Of a stretch of 64,000 nucleotides of DNA, positions 18,665 to 35,499 are shown piece after piece. Within the stretch, counting starts at the first letter, position 1; the number at the start of each line of letters is the position of its first letter. Both the position numbers and the translations under genes were made by a program. The notes below the pieces were generated by a model. It saw nothing but the letters and a program-made list of their open reading frames with translations. It was not told the origin of the DNA and made no database searches. Source of the stretch: Bradyrhizobium sp. 1(2017) (GTDB lineage: Bacteria; Pseudomonadota; Alphaproteobacteria; Rhizobiales; Xanthobacteraceae). The stretch is taken from contig NZ_CP050022.2 of the NCBI RefSeq assembly GCF_011602485.2, positions 4,608,001 through 4,672,000 of the forward strand, written 5' to 3'.

Positions 18665-19558
18665 TTACGGTACCGGCATCGCACGCGGGCTGCGATGAAA
18701 GCGGTTCGAGCTCGCCATCCAGTTCGGCAACGGCTCTCCATCGCGATGCCGTCCGCCGGCGACGGCTGCAGCCCAGGCCACTGCGGCGCCGATCAGGGTC
18801 GCGGCTGCGACCGAGAACGCCACGATGATCGAGTTGCGCCGCGCACGGTTGATGGCCGTCTTCGAATCCGCGATCAGCGCATCGACACGCCGTTCGGCGT
18901 CGGGCGCCGCCAGTCCCGTCACCGCGGCGACCTGTTGCACGAGATAGGTCCGGTCATCGGCGCTGACGCCGCTGTGGCTGGAGGACGTCATCAGGACACG
19001 CCCGGCTTCGGCGCGGGCTTCCCTCAGGTCGATGTTCGGCGCGCGGCGAGGTGCACGGAACAGCTTGTCGAGCTCATAGCTCAGCAATGGCTCGGCCGCG
19101 GACGTAGTGCTCGCCGAGCTGCGCATCGGCGAACGGTCGATCGCAGCAGCGCCGAGTAGCGCGAGCAGAGCTGCGCCGGCCAGCACGGCCAGTGCCCAGG
19201 CAGTCAGACCGTGCAGCCCGTCCCGCCGCTCGCCATCGTCCTCGATCGTTGAATGCGCGGGCGCCGGCCGGGTGGTCCGGCCGGCGATGTAGCCGCCGAA
19301 GCCGAAACTGATGATCGCCTGAATGATCAGATAGACCCCTGAGAGCAGCGCCAGCGCTGCCGATGCATCGCGCCAGGTTGGCGAGGCCGAACTGACACCC
19401 AGGCCGACCGCGACACCAAAGCCGATCAGGATGAACGACATCGCGCCCGCCGCAAGTGCGCCCGCGAAGACCGAGCTCCACTGGATGGTTCGGCGATCCT
19501 CAACGGCCACGACGCCGCTCTCCATGACCTCTTCCCGCATGAGCGTTTCAATAGCCAT
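18665..19558 (-). CDS. multi-pass membrane protein, unknown function
   Basis: A 297-residue integral membrane protein. Hydrophobic segments lie at about residues 27-55 (FAGALAAGAMSFILIGFGVA), 66-92, 118-140 and 245-268. A soluble, charged domain sits between the third and fourth. The N-terminal pair of glycine-rich helices resembles small PRC-barrel or glycine-zipper membrane proteins common in rhizobia. No catalytic motif is visible. Its start lies 10 bases after the end of a 24-residue membrane protein gene, so the two form an operon. I do not recognise a function. Confidence 0.75.
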   Translation of the reverse strand: MAIETLMREEVMESGVVAVEDRRTIQWSSVFAGALAAGAMSFILIGFGVAVGLGVSSASPTWRDASAALALLSGVYLIIQAIISFGFGGYIAGRTTRPAPAHSTIEDDGERRDGLHGLTAWALAVLAGAALLALLGAAAIDRSPMRSSASTTSAAEPLLSYELDKLFRAPRRAPNIDLREARAEAGRVLMTSSSHSGVSADDRTYLVQQVAAVTGLAAPDAERRVDALIADSKTAINRARRNSIIVAFSVAAATLIGAAVAWAAAVAGGRHRDGEPLPNWMASSNRFHRSPRAMPVP

Positions 19559-19568
19559 TGCCGTTGCC

Positions 19569-19643
19569 TCAGCGCAGGCCGAAGAACGACAGGATCGCCA
19601 TGATCACGACGATCAAGCCGATGAGATAAATCAATCCGTCCAT
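19569..19643 (-). CDS. 24-residue single-helix membrane protein
   Basis: The frame reads MDGLIYLIGLIVVIMAILSF then FGLR and stop, one continuous hydrophobic helix with a basic end. An excellent ribosome-binding site (AGGAGGAAGG) stands 3 bases before the ATG. It is just upstream of, and probably co-transcribed with, the larger membrane-protein gene. Very similar tiny proteins are annotated in rhizobia. Role unknown; a regulator of a membrane complex is possible. Confidence 0.75.
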   Translation of the reverse strand: MDGLIYLIGLIVVIMAILSFFGLR

Positions 19644-19781
19644 GGTCCTTCCTCCTCAGATACCTCTTGTCGGTAATCAGAAGGAAAGAGGAACGTTCCT
19701 AATTCGGCACCGACCGGGGAACGAACCGGCGAGGTGCGCATTGTCTGCTCGAGTCCCAAGGATGAAGATTGTGAGCACAAG

Positions 19782-19810
19782 AGGCCCCAGCCGGTCCCCG
19801 GCTGGGGCCT
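19782..19810. other. strong 13-bp perfect hairpin
   Basis: Arms AGGCCCCAGCCGG and CCGGCTGGGGCCT enclose a three-base loop and are followed on the + strand by TTTCTG. It resembles a terminator, but no convincing + strand gene precedes it. It may end an unannotated short transcript. Confidence 0.6.
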
Positions 19811-19915
19811 TTCTGCGTCTGCAACGCCTCGCCTGTTCCTATCCCATGTTAACGACGCCAGGGTCGGGATCATCAAAGATGCGATCGGGGCCGGACCTCC
19901 AGACGGGAGAGGCGC

Positions 19916-20155
19916 GTGGATCGCAGAACGGCGTGCCTGGATCAGGCGAATGCATTCCGGGAGAAGGCCCTCGCCGATCCCGAGCACCACGACCAATGGA
20001 TCGATGAAGCCATCAAATGGCTTGAGCGCGCGATGGAGGCGAGCCGTCGCGCCGCCACGACTATGGAGGCTGACGAGGCCTCTCCTGTTCCGGAGCCGGT
20101 CCACCCGGCCGCCGAGACCTCCACCTTCCACCCGCGCGTCATCGTCCGCCAGTGA
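19916..20155 (+). CDS. small cytoplasmic protein, unknown function
   Basis: A 79-residue protein starting at GTG 19916 after GGGAGAGG. The first half is a charged helical segment (CLDQANAFREKALADPEHHD, followed by WIDEAIKWLERA), of a kind that recurs in many small Bradyrhizobium proteins. The second half is Pro/Glu-rich and probably disordered. There is no signal peptide or membrane segment. The function is not known. The helical part might be a small TPR-like or dimerising unit. Confidence 0.6.
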   Translation: MDRRTACLDQANAFREKALADPEHHDQWIDEAIKWLERAMEASRRAATTMEADEASPVPEPVHPAAETSTFHPRVIVRQ

Positions 20156-20269
20156 GAGGCGATCGCGGCGCTACTGCGGCAATTGTTCCAGGGACGTAAC
20201 AATGTTGCGGGTCGACACTGTTCCTGCCTGCATGCTAGGCCGGGCACAGACCGCAACCAGAGTGACTTC

Positions 20270-20632
20270 GTGCCTGCGAACCGCCAGCCCTCAGGAATTT
20301 GCCGCCCGCGCAGTTGGCGTGGGCTGCTGTCTGTGCTGATCGCGGTCGTCTATCTGCTCGCGGGCGCATTGCATGGCTTGCACGACATCGACGTCACCAC
20401 GCCCGGCGGTGGCTCGGAGATCGCTGCGGTCCTCGACGGCTCCACGGGTCACAGCGACCACAAGGCAATCGGCGGGCATCATTGCCATGGCTGCTTCTCG
20501 GTCGCGGTCGCTCAGCCCCTGCTGGCCGGAGCTGCCGCCGACATCGTTGCCGCACCGATCCCGCAGCGTGCGCCTGCGCTGATCGGCATTGCGCCGGACA
20601 CCGACTCCCCACCCCCCAAACATCTGACCTGA
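20270..20632 (+). CDS. small His/Cys-containing exported or membrane protein upstream of czc genes
   Basis: About 120 residues with a GTG start at 20270. The start is uncertain, as no good ribosome-binding site is visible. An N-terminal basic stretch is followed by one hydrophobic segment (GLLSVLIAVVYLLAGALHGL), then a periplasmic part containing HSDHKAIGGHHCHGCFSVAV, a cluster of His and Cys fit for metal binding. It lies 57 bases ahead of the czcC-like gene on the same strand and probably belongs to the same operon. The layout resembles DUF2946-type proteins found beside copper or cobalt-zinc-cadmium efflux systems. A periplasmic metal-sensing or handing-over role is inference. Confidence 0.6.
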   Translation: MPANRQPSGICRPRSWRGLLSVLIAVVYLLAGALHGLHDIDVTTPGGGSEIAAVLDGSTGHSDHKAIGGHHCHGCFSVAVAQPLLAGAAADIVAAPIPQRAPALIGIAPDTDSPPPKHLT

Positions 20633-20689
20633 ACTGATCAGCCGGGCGCCTTTCGCGCCCCCGATGCTATTTGTTCTCAGGTCACCTCT

Positions 20690-21960
20690 ATGTCTTGCAG
20701 ACGGACTGCCGCGCGCATCGCGTGCGCGATGGCGATTTTCGTCAGCCCCTGGCTGACGCAGCAATCCCACGCCCAGACGTTGACGATGCGGAGCGCGCTC
20801 ACGCGCGCGCTGGCCGCGAGCCCGCGCCTGACGGCGGCGGAGCGCGACGTCGGCATCGCCACCGGCCAGCGCATCCAGGCGGGCGCTCTGTTCAATCCGG
20901 AACTGTCCTACGAACAGGACGATTCGTTCGGCTCCGGCAGATATCGCGGGACGCGATCGGCCGAAACCACGCTCCAGATCAGCCAGGCCTTCGAGCTGTT
21001 CGGCAAACGCGACGCAAGGGTCGCGGCGAGGCAAGCCGGCATCGAAGTCGCCGCAATCCAGCGCAAGGCCGTCAGGCTGGAGGTGCTGTCGGAGACCGCG
21101 ATCGCCTTCCTCAGCGTGCTCGGCGCGCAGCGACGCATCCAGATCCTCGACGAGCAGATCGCTGCGATCGACCAGCTGACGCCGCTGCTCCGCCGCCGCG
21201 TCGAGGCCGGCGCCTCCTCGCCGGCCGAGACCGGCCGCGCCGAGGTCGCCTCCGCGCTGGTGAAGGCCGACCGCGAGCGTCTCAAGGCGACGCTGGCCAG
21301 CGCCCGGCGCGAGCTTGCGGTGCTGATGGGAGATCCCGCGGCGAAATTCGGCGAGGTCTCCGGCCGGCTCGATACCACCGGCCGGCCGCCGACATTCCAG
21401 TCGGTCGTCGCCGCCATCGATGCCAATCCGCAATTGGTGCGCTGGACCGCGGTCTACGCCCAGCGCAACGCCGAGCTGCTGCTGGCGCGGGTCAAGCCCT
21501 ATCCGGATGTGCGGATCGCGGCCGGCTGGCGGCATTTCAACGAAACAAATGACGATGCCGCCCGCCTGACCGTCTCGGTGCCGATCCCCGTGTTCGACCA
21601 GAACCAGGGCAACATCCTCTCCGCGCAGGAAAGCCTCGCCAAGACCAGGGCCGAGCGCGAGGCCAACCGCAACACGCTGATCGTGATCGCCGGCCGGGCC
21701 TATGACACCATCCAGGGCTCGCTGCGCGAGCTTGCCGTGCTGCGCGAGGTTGCGATCCCCAAGGCCGTTGAAGCGTCCGAGGCGATCTCGCAGGGCTACG
21801 GCCAGGGCCGATTCACCCTGCTCGAAGTGCTCGACGCCCAGGCGAGCGTCAGCCAGGCGCGGCTGCGCGAGCAGGAGGCGCTGCAGAATTTCCATGCCGG
21901 CGTGGCCATCATCGAAGGCCTCGTCGGCAATCCCTTTGCGCTGGCCCGGGAGAGCGCGCG

Positions 21961-21964
<4 letters not shown>
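20690..21964 (+). CDS. czcC: CzcC-type outer-membrane efflux protein (TolC family)
   Basis: A 424-residue TolC-like protein with a signal peptide (cleavage near QQSHAQT). It has the duplicated helical layout of outer-membrane factors: SALTRALAASPRLTAAERDV in the first half and long alpha-helical coiled-coil regions (ALVKADRERLKATLASARRE and a second set around residues 300-390). It forms the outer-membrane exit duct for the RND pump encoded downstream. Its end overlaps the CzcB-type gene by 4 bases. The order C-B-A is that of metal-efflux operons. Confidence 0.92.
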
Positions 21965-26149
<4,185 letters not shown>

Positions 26150-26151
26150 AA

Positions 26152-27138
26152 TTGGGCAGCCACGACCATCACGGTCACCATCACCATGATCATGCGGGCC
26201 ACGCGCATCATCATGGTCATGGCCACGACCATGCTCATGGCCACGGCCATGCGCATGTCCATGCGCCCGCCAATTTCGGCAAGGCGTTCGCGATCGGCAT
26301 TTCGCTCAACATCGCGCTGGTCGTGGCCGAAGCGGTCTATGGCTATCTCGGCAACTCCACCGCGCTGCTCGCGGACGCCGGCCACAACCTGTCCGACGTG
26401 CTCGGCCTGGTCGTGGCCTGGGGTGCATCGATCGCGGCAAGGCGCGCGCCGAGCGGCCGCTTCACCTACGGTTTTCGCGCCTCCACCATCCTGGCCGCGC
26501 TGGCGAACGCGGTGTTCCTGCTGGTCGCGACCGGCGCCATCGGCTGGGAGGCGATCCTGCGCCTGCAACAGCCCGAACCGGTCGCAGGCATTACCGTGAT
26601 GGTGGTTGCCGGCATCGGCATCCTCATCAACGGTTTCACCGCCCTGCTGTTCGCCGGCGGACGCAAGGACGACATCAACATCGAAGGCGCTTATCTGCAC
26701 ATGGCCGCCGACGCCGCGGTCTCGCTCGGCGTCGTGGTCTCGGCGGCGCTGATCATCTGGACTGGCTGGCTCTGGCTCGACCCCGTCACCAGTCTCGTGA
26801 TCTGCGCCATCATCCTGTGGAGCACGACCAGCCTTCTGCGCGGGTCCATCGACATGTCGATGGCCGCCGCGCCCAAGGGCACCGACCTCGCCGCGATCAG
26901 GGCGTTCCTGCTGGCGCGGCCGGGCGTCTCAGGGATCCACGATCTCCACGTCTGGCCGATCTCGACCACCGAGACGGCGCTGACCTGCCACCTCGTGATG
27001 CCCGCCGGAACCGGCGATGCGTTCCTGATGGAGACGGCGCAGATGCTCAAGGCATCCTTTCGCATCGGCCACACCACGCTTCAGGTGGAGACGCATCCGG
27101 ACAATGGCTGCGCGCTGGCGCCGGACGATGTGGTGTGA
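26152..27138 (+). CDS. CDF-family divalent metal cation exporter (CzcD/DmeF-like)
   Basis: A 328-residue cation-diffusion facilitator. It starts at a TTG 2 bases after the czcA stop. The first 38 residues are mostly His (HDHHGHHHHDHAGHAHHHGH), a cytoplasmic metal-binding tail. Membrane part: the HxxxD-type site is LLADAGHNLSDVLGL in helix 2 and the second site is HMAADAAVSLGVV in helix 5. The C-terminal cytoplasmic domain (GIHDLHVWPISTTETALTCH) is typical of the family. It moves Zn, Co or Cd from the cytoplasm to the periplasm, where CzcCBA can take over, so the four genes form one detoxification unit. Confidence 0.92.
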   Translation: MGSHDHHGHHHHDHAGHAHHHGHGHDHAHGHGHAHVHAPANFGKAFAIGISLNIALVVAEAVYGYLGNSTALLADAGHNLSDVLGLVVAWGASIAARRAPSGRFTYGFRASTILAALANAVFLLVATGAIGWEAILRLQQPEPVAGITVMVVAGIGILINGFTALLFAGGRKDDINIEGAYLHMAADAAVSLGVVVSAALIIWTGWLWLDPVTSLVICAIILWSTTSLLRGSIDMSMAAAPKGTDLAAIRAFLLARPGVSGIHDLHVWPISTTETALTCHLVMPAGTGDAFLMETAQMLKASFRIGHTTLQVETHPDNGCALAPDDVV

Positions 27139-27156
27139 CGCATTGCTTCTGCACAG

Positions 27157-27243
27157 CGTCATTGCGAGCGCAGCGAAGCAATCCAGTCTGCCGACGCGAA
27201 AGCGGTCTGGATTGCTTCGTCGCAAGTGCTCCTCGCAATGACG
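27157..27243. repeat. palindromic intergenic repeat, GTCATTGCGAGC family (copy 1)
   Basis: The element begins CGTCATTGCGAGCGCAGCG and ends CTCGCAATGACG. Inside it, GCAATCCAG and CTGGATTGC are inverted, so the whole unit folds on itself. Two further copies are at 46415-46494 and 53983-54100. Confidence 0.85.
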
Positions 27244-27262
27244 GTTGAGGAAGCTGCTTCGC

Positions 27263-28123
27263 CTACGCCGCCTTCGCCGTGACGATCCAGATCGCACCCT
27301 GCAGCGCCACGCTCTGCCCCTTCAGGAACGGCGCCAGCATCTCGCGGACCGAGGCTTTTGCGGCCGCATACGTCTCCGGCGGATGCCCCTGAAGCGCGCG
27401 GCTGGCCGGACCGATCTGCAGCGAGCCATCGACGGCGGCGTCGAGACCGCCGCCGATGGCGATGTCCATGGGAAGAGTGTGCGGCTCGATCACAACATCG
27501 ACGAAGCCCGCACCTTTCAGGATGCGCGTCACGCGCTCTTCCGAAGCGAAGGCAAAGGGGCCCGGCTCTTCGGGCCCCACCGGCGGCATCTTGGGCACGT
27601 GCTTGTAGACCGCCATCAGCGGCGCCATCATCCACGGATTCTCCTTCGGCTCGCGCCAGCAGACGAAGGCGAGCCGTCCGGTCGGCTTCAGCGCGCGGCG
27701 AAGATTGGTGAAGGACGCGACCGGGTCGGCGAAGAACATCACGCCGAAGCGCGAGGCCAGGAGATCGAAGCTCGCCGGCTCGAACGGATGAACCGTCGCA
27801 TCCGCCAGCACGAAATCGAGCGGCAGGCCTTTCGGCGCCAGCGCACGCGCCTGCGACAGCATCGGCTCGGAGACGTCGAGCCCGAGCGCAAAGCCATCCG
27901 GCGCGACCGCTCTTGCGAACGCGAACGTCGTCGCGCCCGAGCCGCAGCCGACATCGAGGACGCGCTCGCCCGGCCTGGGCTTGGCACGGTCGATCAGCAC
28001 GTCGGCAATGGGCCCGAGCAGATTCTCCTGCGCCGCATGGCGATCGGCCCAGCGCTGCCCGCTCGGTCCGTTCCAATAGGCGATCTGGTCGGCGTTTTGC
28101 TCGTGTCCGCTAGGCTGTTCCAT
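27263..28123 (-). CDS. class I SAM-dependent methyltransferase
   Basis: A 286-residue methyltransferase of the UbiE/Methyltransf_11 type. Motif I is RVLDVGCGSGATTFAFARAV (about residues 54-73), followed by LGLDVSEPML with the acidic SAM-ribose ligand, and DFVLADATVHPF. The C-terminal part probably forms the substrate pocket. The substrate is unknown. The gene is not in an operon with its neighbours. A decayed piece of a gene very close to this one, covering motif I, lies 0.8 kb to the right at 28861-28932. Confidence 0.9.
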   Translation of the reverse strand: MEQPSGHEQNADQIAYWNGPSGQRWADRHAAQENLLGPIADVLIDRAKPRPGERVLDVGCGSGATTFAFARAVAPDGFALGLDVSEPMLSQARALAPKGLPLDFVLADATVHPFEPASFDLLASRFGVMFFADPVASFTNLRRALKPTGRLAFVCWREPKENPWMMAPLMAVYKHVPKMPPVGPEEPGPFAFASEERVTRILKGAGFVDVVIEPHTLPMDIAIGGGLDAAVDGSLQIGPASRALQGHPPETYAAAKASVREMLAPFLKGQSVALQGAIWIVTAKAA

Positions 28124-28384
28124 CGGGGGGCCCTGTCATTCAGGTCAAGGCGACACCTATCGCCCACCCGGAAAATCCAGTCCACTCTCTGAATTGGAAA
28201 GACTGGGTTCGGCAACCTCGTCGACGGGGCGACCGGTGCTTGACCGGAACATCACCGGAACCGGCCTGGCGCGTCTCACGTGCGCGCATTGCAGCCGCAT
28301 TGGTTTCACTGAACGGCCATATCGGAATCAGACCCCAACCAGATTTCGTCGATAGGTATCGCCCCTCCTCAAACTGGAAAAGGC

Positions 28385-28747
28385 ATGACCATGCGCAGCT
28401 TCACGGCATCCGTCATAATTGCAGCTCTCTCCCTGGGAACGCCGGCTCTCGTGCAGGCACAGGGAGCATCGTCGCAACCCGGCGCAGAGTCCCCGTCCGC
28501 CAAGTCCAGCACGGTGATCCGGAGCATTCAGGTTGTTGACATCAAGGAATTGCAGCCGACGGTGCGGGCGAAGGTCGATGAGATCGTGGCGCAGACGAGC
28601 GATCAAGACATACAGTCACTCCGCCAAACCATCGACGCCACACCTCAGGCAGCCTCCGCACTCAAGGCCAAGGGCTTGAGTTCGTCGCAGGTCGTCGCGA
28701 TCAACATCGCCGACGGTATCCTGACGATGTTCACCAAGACGGCCTGA
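28385..28747 (+). CDS. exported protein of unknown function
   Basis: A 120-residue protein. The ATG at 28385 (or the third codon, 28391) begins a signal peptide (SFTASVIIAALSLGTPALVQ then AQG), so it is probably periplasmic. The mature part is mainly helical (RAKVDEIVAQTSDQDIQSLR) without Cys or catalytic motifs. It stands alone between two leftward genes. I do not recognise the family. Confidence 0.7.
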   Translation: MTMRSFTASVIIAALSLGTPALVQAQGASSQPGAESPSAKSSTVIRSIQVVDIKELQPTVRAKVDEIVAQTSDQDIQSLRQTIDATPQAASALKAKGLSSSQVVAINIADGILTMFTKTA

Positions 28748-29109
28748 CAGTATCCAGGTCGAGGCGGAAGCACGTCGCCTCCTCGGTCCGATGACGACGA
28801 AAGAGGAGTGCCCTGTAGCGAGCCCGTTGCAGGGCCCCTCGTGTCCGGAGCGCTAAGCCGAGGCGCCACCGCCTTCGCGAACGCAACGGTGGTTGCGCCC
28901 GAACCGCGGCCGACGTCGCGCGCGCTCGCCCGGCAGCTCAGTCGGAAGACCCGATGCAAAAACGCCGTCAACCCGTCAACCACGGTTCCTCTGTCCACCT
29001 GTCGGTGAGACAAGCCTCCCCTCTCGCCGCATTGCACGGCGTCACGGGTTGACGTACGGTGAGAGGACTTTGACGGCCGAGCAGCGCTACCCCGATGCGC
29101 TGCGCAAAT
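28748..29109. other. 362-base gap with methyltransferase remnant
   Basis: It contains the degenerate methyltransferase motif-I fragment (28861-28932, minus strand). Otherwise no gene or clear signal is seen. Confidence 0.5.
28861..28932 (-). pseudogene. methyltransferase gene fragment
   Basis: The minus-strand frame reads ARDVGRGSGATTVAFAKAVA, almost the motif I of the intact methyltransferase 0.8 kb away (LDVGCGSGATTFAFARAVA). DNA similarity extends a little on both sides (GCGCTCGCCCGGC shared). Nothing else of the gene is left on either flank. Confidence 0.7.
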
Positions 29110-29304
29110 TCACTCGGCTGCCAGCGAGGCCCCAGTTCGCTTTGCAAGGACCCGGCGGAAGTCCGTTGCCAGCTCGTCATAGTAGTGGGCGAGCTCCTCG
29201 TAAAAAGCCCCTCCGGCTTCGTCGCTCGCCTCCTGAGCTGCCTTCATGCAGTGGGCAGCCTTGGACTCGTACCTTTCCAATTTCGTGCGAAGATCACTCA
29301 TCAC
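29110..29304 (-). CDS. small helical protein, unknown function
   Basis: A 64-residue protein starting at GTG 29304 (GGAG 7 bases upstream) or the next ATG. The sequence is one long charged helix pair (LRTKLERYESKAAHCMKAAQ, FYEELAHYYDELATDFRRVL) of the same style as other short rhizobial proteins such as the one at 19916-20155. No function can be assigned. Confidence 0.6.
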   Translation of the reverse strand: MMSDLRTKLERYESKAAHCMKAAQEASDEAGGAFYEELAHYYDELATDFRRVLAKRTGASLAAE

Positions 29305-29488
29305 GGCGATACTCCACGCAATTTAAGGGAACTGGAACGGTGGTTTGCCGTGCGTCCGAAACGATGGCCGAAGAAAGGCAATTTTGGACCCGGTACGGGT
29401 CTTTTTGGGGCGTCAGATACCGGGCGAAAGGGCCTCCTTCGCCCGTCGGCCCCGGCGTGGCAGCCCGCCTCGCTGCGCGAGCGCAGGC

Positions 29489-29565
29489 TGGTGGGCGGTC
29501 ACGGATTCGAACCGCGGACCCTCTCGGTGTAAACGAGATGCTCTAACCAGCTGAGCTAACCGCCC
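29489..29565 (-). tRNA. tRNA-Val (TAC)
   Basis: A 77-nt cloverleaf on the minus strand. Acceptor GGGCGGT pairs with ACCGCCC. The D arm is TAGCTCAGCTGGTTAGAGC, the anticodon loop is TTTACAC, and the T arm contains GGTTCGAATCC. The discriminator is A and CCA is encoded. Confidence 0.96.
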
Positions 29566-29625
29566 CTCGCCGCCTCTTTAGCCTCACAGGCCCCAAACGG
29601 GCAAGCGCGGAACGTCGTTCCCTTC

Positions 29626-30030
29626 TCAATCTTGGGGTCTCCCCGGCAGCAGCGGCACGGCGTCGATCCACACCGCCGCGGACTGGCACCAGACCTGCCT
29701 CACAGGCCGCAACTTGTCGCGCTGGCGGATGCTGCCCCAACGGATCCCCCAGTCATCGGGCTGGTCGCCCTCGCCGCTCGTGAACAGCGGGGAACCGCAG
29801 TCGGCGCAGAAGTGCTGGAAGCGCGTCCGGCCGTTGTCGCCACGCTTGCCATAGATCCTGGGCGTGCCGGCGGTCAGGCGGACGTCGGCCGCGATACAGA
29901 TCACGGTCACCCGGAACGGCGAGCCGGTCAGCGTCTGGCAATCGGTGCAGTGACACACCGAGACTGCCTCCGGATCGATCTCGGCTTCGAACGTGATCTT
30001 GCCGCAATGGCATTGCCCGTCGATCTGCAT
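29626..30030 (-). CDS. GFA-family zinc-binding protein
   Basis: A 134-residue protein of the GFA (glutathione-dependent formaldehyde-activating, Mss4-like) family. Cysteines that bind zinc are in GQCHCGKI, VCHCTDCQ and HFCADCGSPLF, at the usual spacing. I chose the ATG at 30030 because it starts directly with MQIDGQCHCG. Despite the family name, most members have no proven activity on formaldehyde. The gene is single, between tRNA-Val and lon. Confidence 0.9.
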   Translation of the reverse strand: MQIDGQCHCGKITFEAEIDPEAVSVCHCTDCQTLTGSPFRVTVICIAADVRLTAGTPRIYGKRGDNGRTRFQHFCADCGSPLFTSGEGDQPDDWGIRWGSIRQRDKLRPVRQVWCQSAAVWIDAVPLLPGRPQD

Positions 30031-30054
30031 TGCTCTCGTCCCTTCCCCCAAACA

Positions 30055-30080
30055 AAAACGGCGCCCGAAGGCGCCGTTTT
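30055..30080 (-). terminator. Rho-independent terminator of lon
   Basis: A perfect stem AAAACGGCGCC / GGCGCCGTTTT with a 4-base loop starts 19 bases after the lon stop, with a run of T on the minus-strand side. It is symmetrical and could act in both directions. Confidence 0.9.
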
Positions 30081-30098
30081 ATCATCTTTCGCTTGAGA

Positions 30099-32522
<2,424 letters not shown>

Positions 32523-32841
32523 GGCCTTTTCCTTTTGCTTTGCCCCCTCGCACGCAGCCCGCTGATCATGCGCAACCGCCACAAGGTGCCGAGGTGATCC
32601 GCAGGACCGGTCGGTCCGTTTGCACTTTGGACCGGCTTGCCGGATCGGAACTGAGGCGAATCTTGAAGAGAATTTTCGCTCGCCGCCGACATTAGGTGGC
32701 TATCGACCCGGGGGGTGTCAAGTCATTGAAAAACGCGCGCCATCAGGCGCTTACGCACGCAGGTAAGCGACGCAACACCGGCTGCGGAGATACACTTCCG
32801 CAGCCCGACTTGATGAGACAATTGGAGCGTTCCAGCGCCGA
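32523..32841. other. lon upstream region, 319 bases, no gene
   Basis: The clpX-lon gap should hold the lon promoter. On the minus strand a TTGACA (plus coordinates 32716-32721) precedes CCTAAT (32691-32696), but the 19-base spacer is long. I regard it as only a weak candidate. No coding features are seen. Confidence 0.4.
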
Positions 32842-34113
<1,272 letters not shown>

Positions 34114-34570
34114 TCATGTCTCCGTCCGCGGTTCGATCCCGTTCCGCTCGATCGCTCCATTCCGGCACGATGGCCGGCTTGAAGCTTAAGTAGAGCAAAT
34201 TGCGTACCAAAAAAGACCCTACGCGTTACATCCCGTGCGAATCGCGGTCACTCGATTCCCCGCGATCATAGCCGATCAATCGTAGCCAACCATGCTGTCA
34301 CCCGACTATCAAGAATTCGCTAATCGGGGGTCGCCGGCTACCCGTGACAATACCGTGATTTCCGGTCTTGGCACGGGCGAAGTGACCGAAATCACCCCGA
34401 CGTTGCTGGATTGCCACGAAAAACTAGCACGAAAGCGGAACTTTCCGCCTGTCGCGGCGCGAAAAACCAAGTTGTGTAACGCGCACAGGCGCACTTAACG
34501 TGAACGCCGCCCTGTTCCCGGCGAAGCCCCCGGAAGTTGCCAGAGGATCGTCCATCAGGCCCCAGTAGTG
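34114..34570. other. 457-base clpP-clpX intergenic region, no gene
   Basis: Less GC-rich than the neighbouring genes and without credible ORFs. It probably holds the clpX promoter and the clpP 3' end. I could not single out a convincing promoter or terminator. Confidence 0.4.
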
Positions 34571-35206
34571 CTACGGGACCTTCGTCAGCGCCGGCTCCTC
34601 GGCGCGCTTGTCGAGCACCTTGTCGATCAGGCCGAACTCCTTGGCGTCGTTGGCCGTCAGGAACTTGTCGCGCTCCAGCGCATCCTCGATCGCCTTGTAG
34701 GTCTGGCCGGTGTGCTTCACATAGATCTCGTTGAGGCGCTTCTTCAGGTTCAGGATTTCCTGGGCGTGCAGCATGATGTCGGTGGCCTGGCCCTGGAAGC
34801 CGCCGGAGGGCTGATGCACCATGATGCGAGAATTCGGCAGCGAGAAACGGTTGTCCTTCTCGCCGGCTGCGAGCAGCAGCGAGCCCATCGAGGCGGCCTG
34901 CCCCGTGCACAGCGTGTGCACCGGCGGGCGGATGAACTGCATCGTGTCGTAGATCGCAAGGCCCGACGTCACCACGCCGCCCGGCGAATTGATGTACATC
35001 GAGATTTCCTTCTTCGGATTTTCCGCCTCAAGGAACAACAGCTGCGCGACGATCAGCGTCGACATGCCGTCCTCGACCGGACCGGTCACGAAGATGATGC
35101 GCTCCTTCAGGAGGCGCGAGAAGATATCGTAGGCGCGCTCGCCACGGTTGGTCTGCTCGACCACCATGGGCACGAGGTTCATGTAGGTTTCAACCGGATC
35201 GCGCAT
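34571..35206 (-). CDS. clpP: ClpP protease, proteolytic subunit
   Basis: A 211-residue serine protease of normal length. The catalytic triad is Ser106 (GQAASMGS), His131 (MVHQPSGG) and Asp180 (ERDKF). Fourteen copies form the proteolytic barrel that works with ClpX or ClpA. The gene follows tig on the same strand, as in most alphaproteobacteria. Confidence 0.97.
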   Translation of the reverse strand: MRDPVETYMNLVPMVVEQTNRGERAYDIFSRLLKERIIFVTGPVEDGMSTLIVAQLLFLEAENPKKEISMYINSPGGVVTSGLAIYDTMQFIRPPVHTLCTGQAASMGSLLLAAGEKDNRFSLPNSRIMVHQPSGGFQGQATDIMLHAQEILNLKKRLNEIYVKHTGQTYKAIEDALERDKFLTANDAKEFGLIDKVLDKRAEEPALTKVP

Positions 35207-35499
35207 GAGTCACCTAGGGTTTTCGGAGACGGACATCGCCGGGCCTGGCTGCCAGCGTGGCTGGATTTGCCGGAAGGGCGGATGGACGTCCTGTGATGCA
35301 GGAACTTGGTAGTGGTAGAGGGCGTACCGACAGATATAGCCCAATTCGCGCCTGACAAGTGCGGAGCGCATTAAGGCTTAATCCGCCGTTCAGTTGAAGC
35401 TGATTCGTGCAAAGAGGCCCAGCCGGCCATCTGGCTAGCTGAACCCCTTCGCTGATCATCCTTAACAGAAGGCATTCTTGGCAGAATTGCTCAAAGCCT

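Noticed and set aside
32691..32721. lon promoter TTGACA / CCTAAT on the minus strand
   Set aside because: The spacer is 19 bases and the -10 box is poor. Not strong enough for a separate feature, nor does it match a heat-shock promoter.
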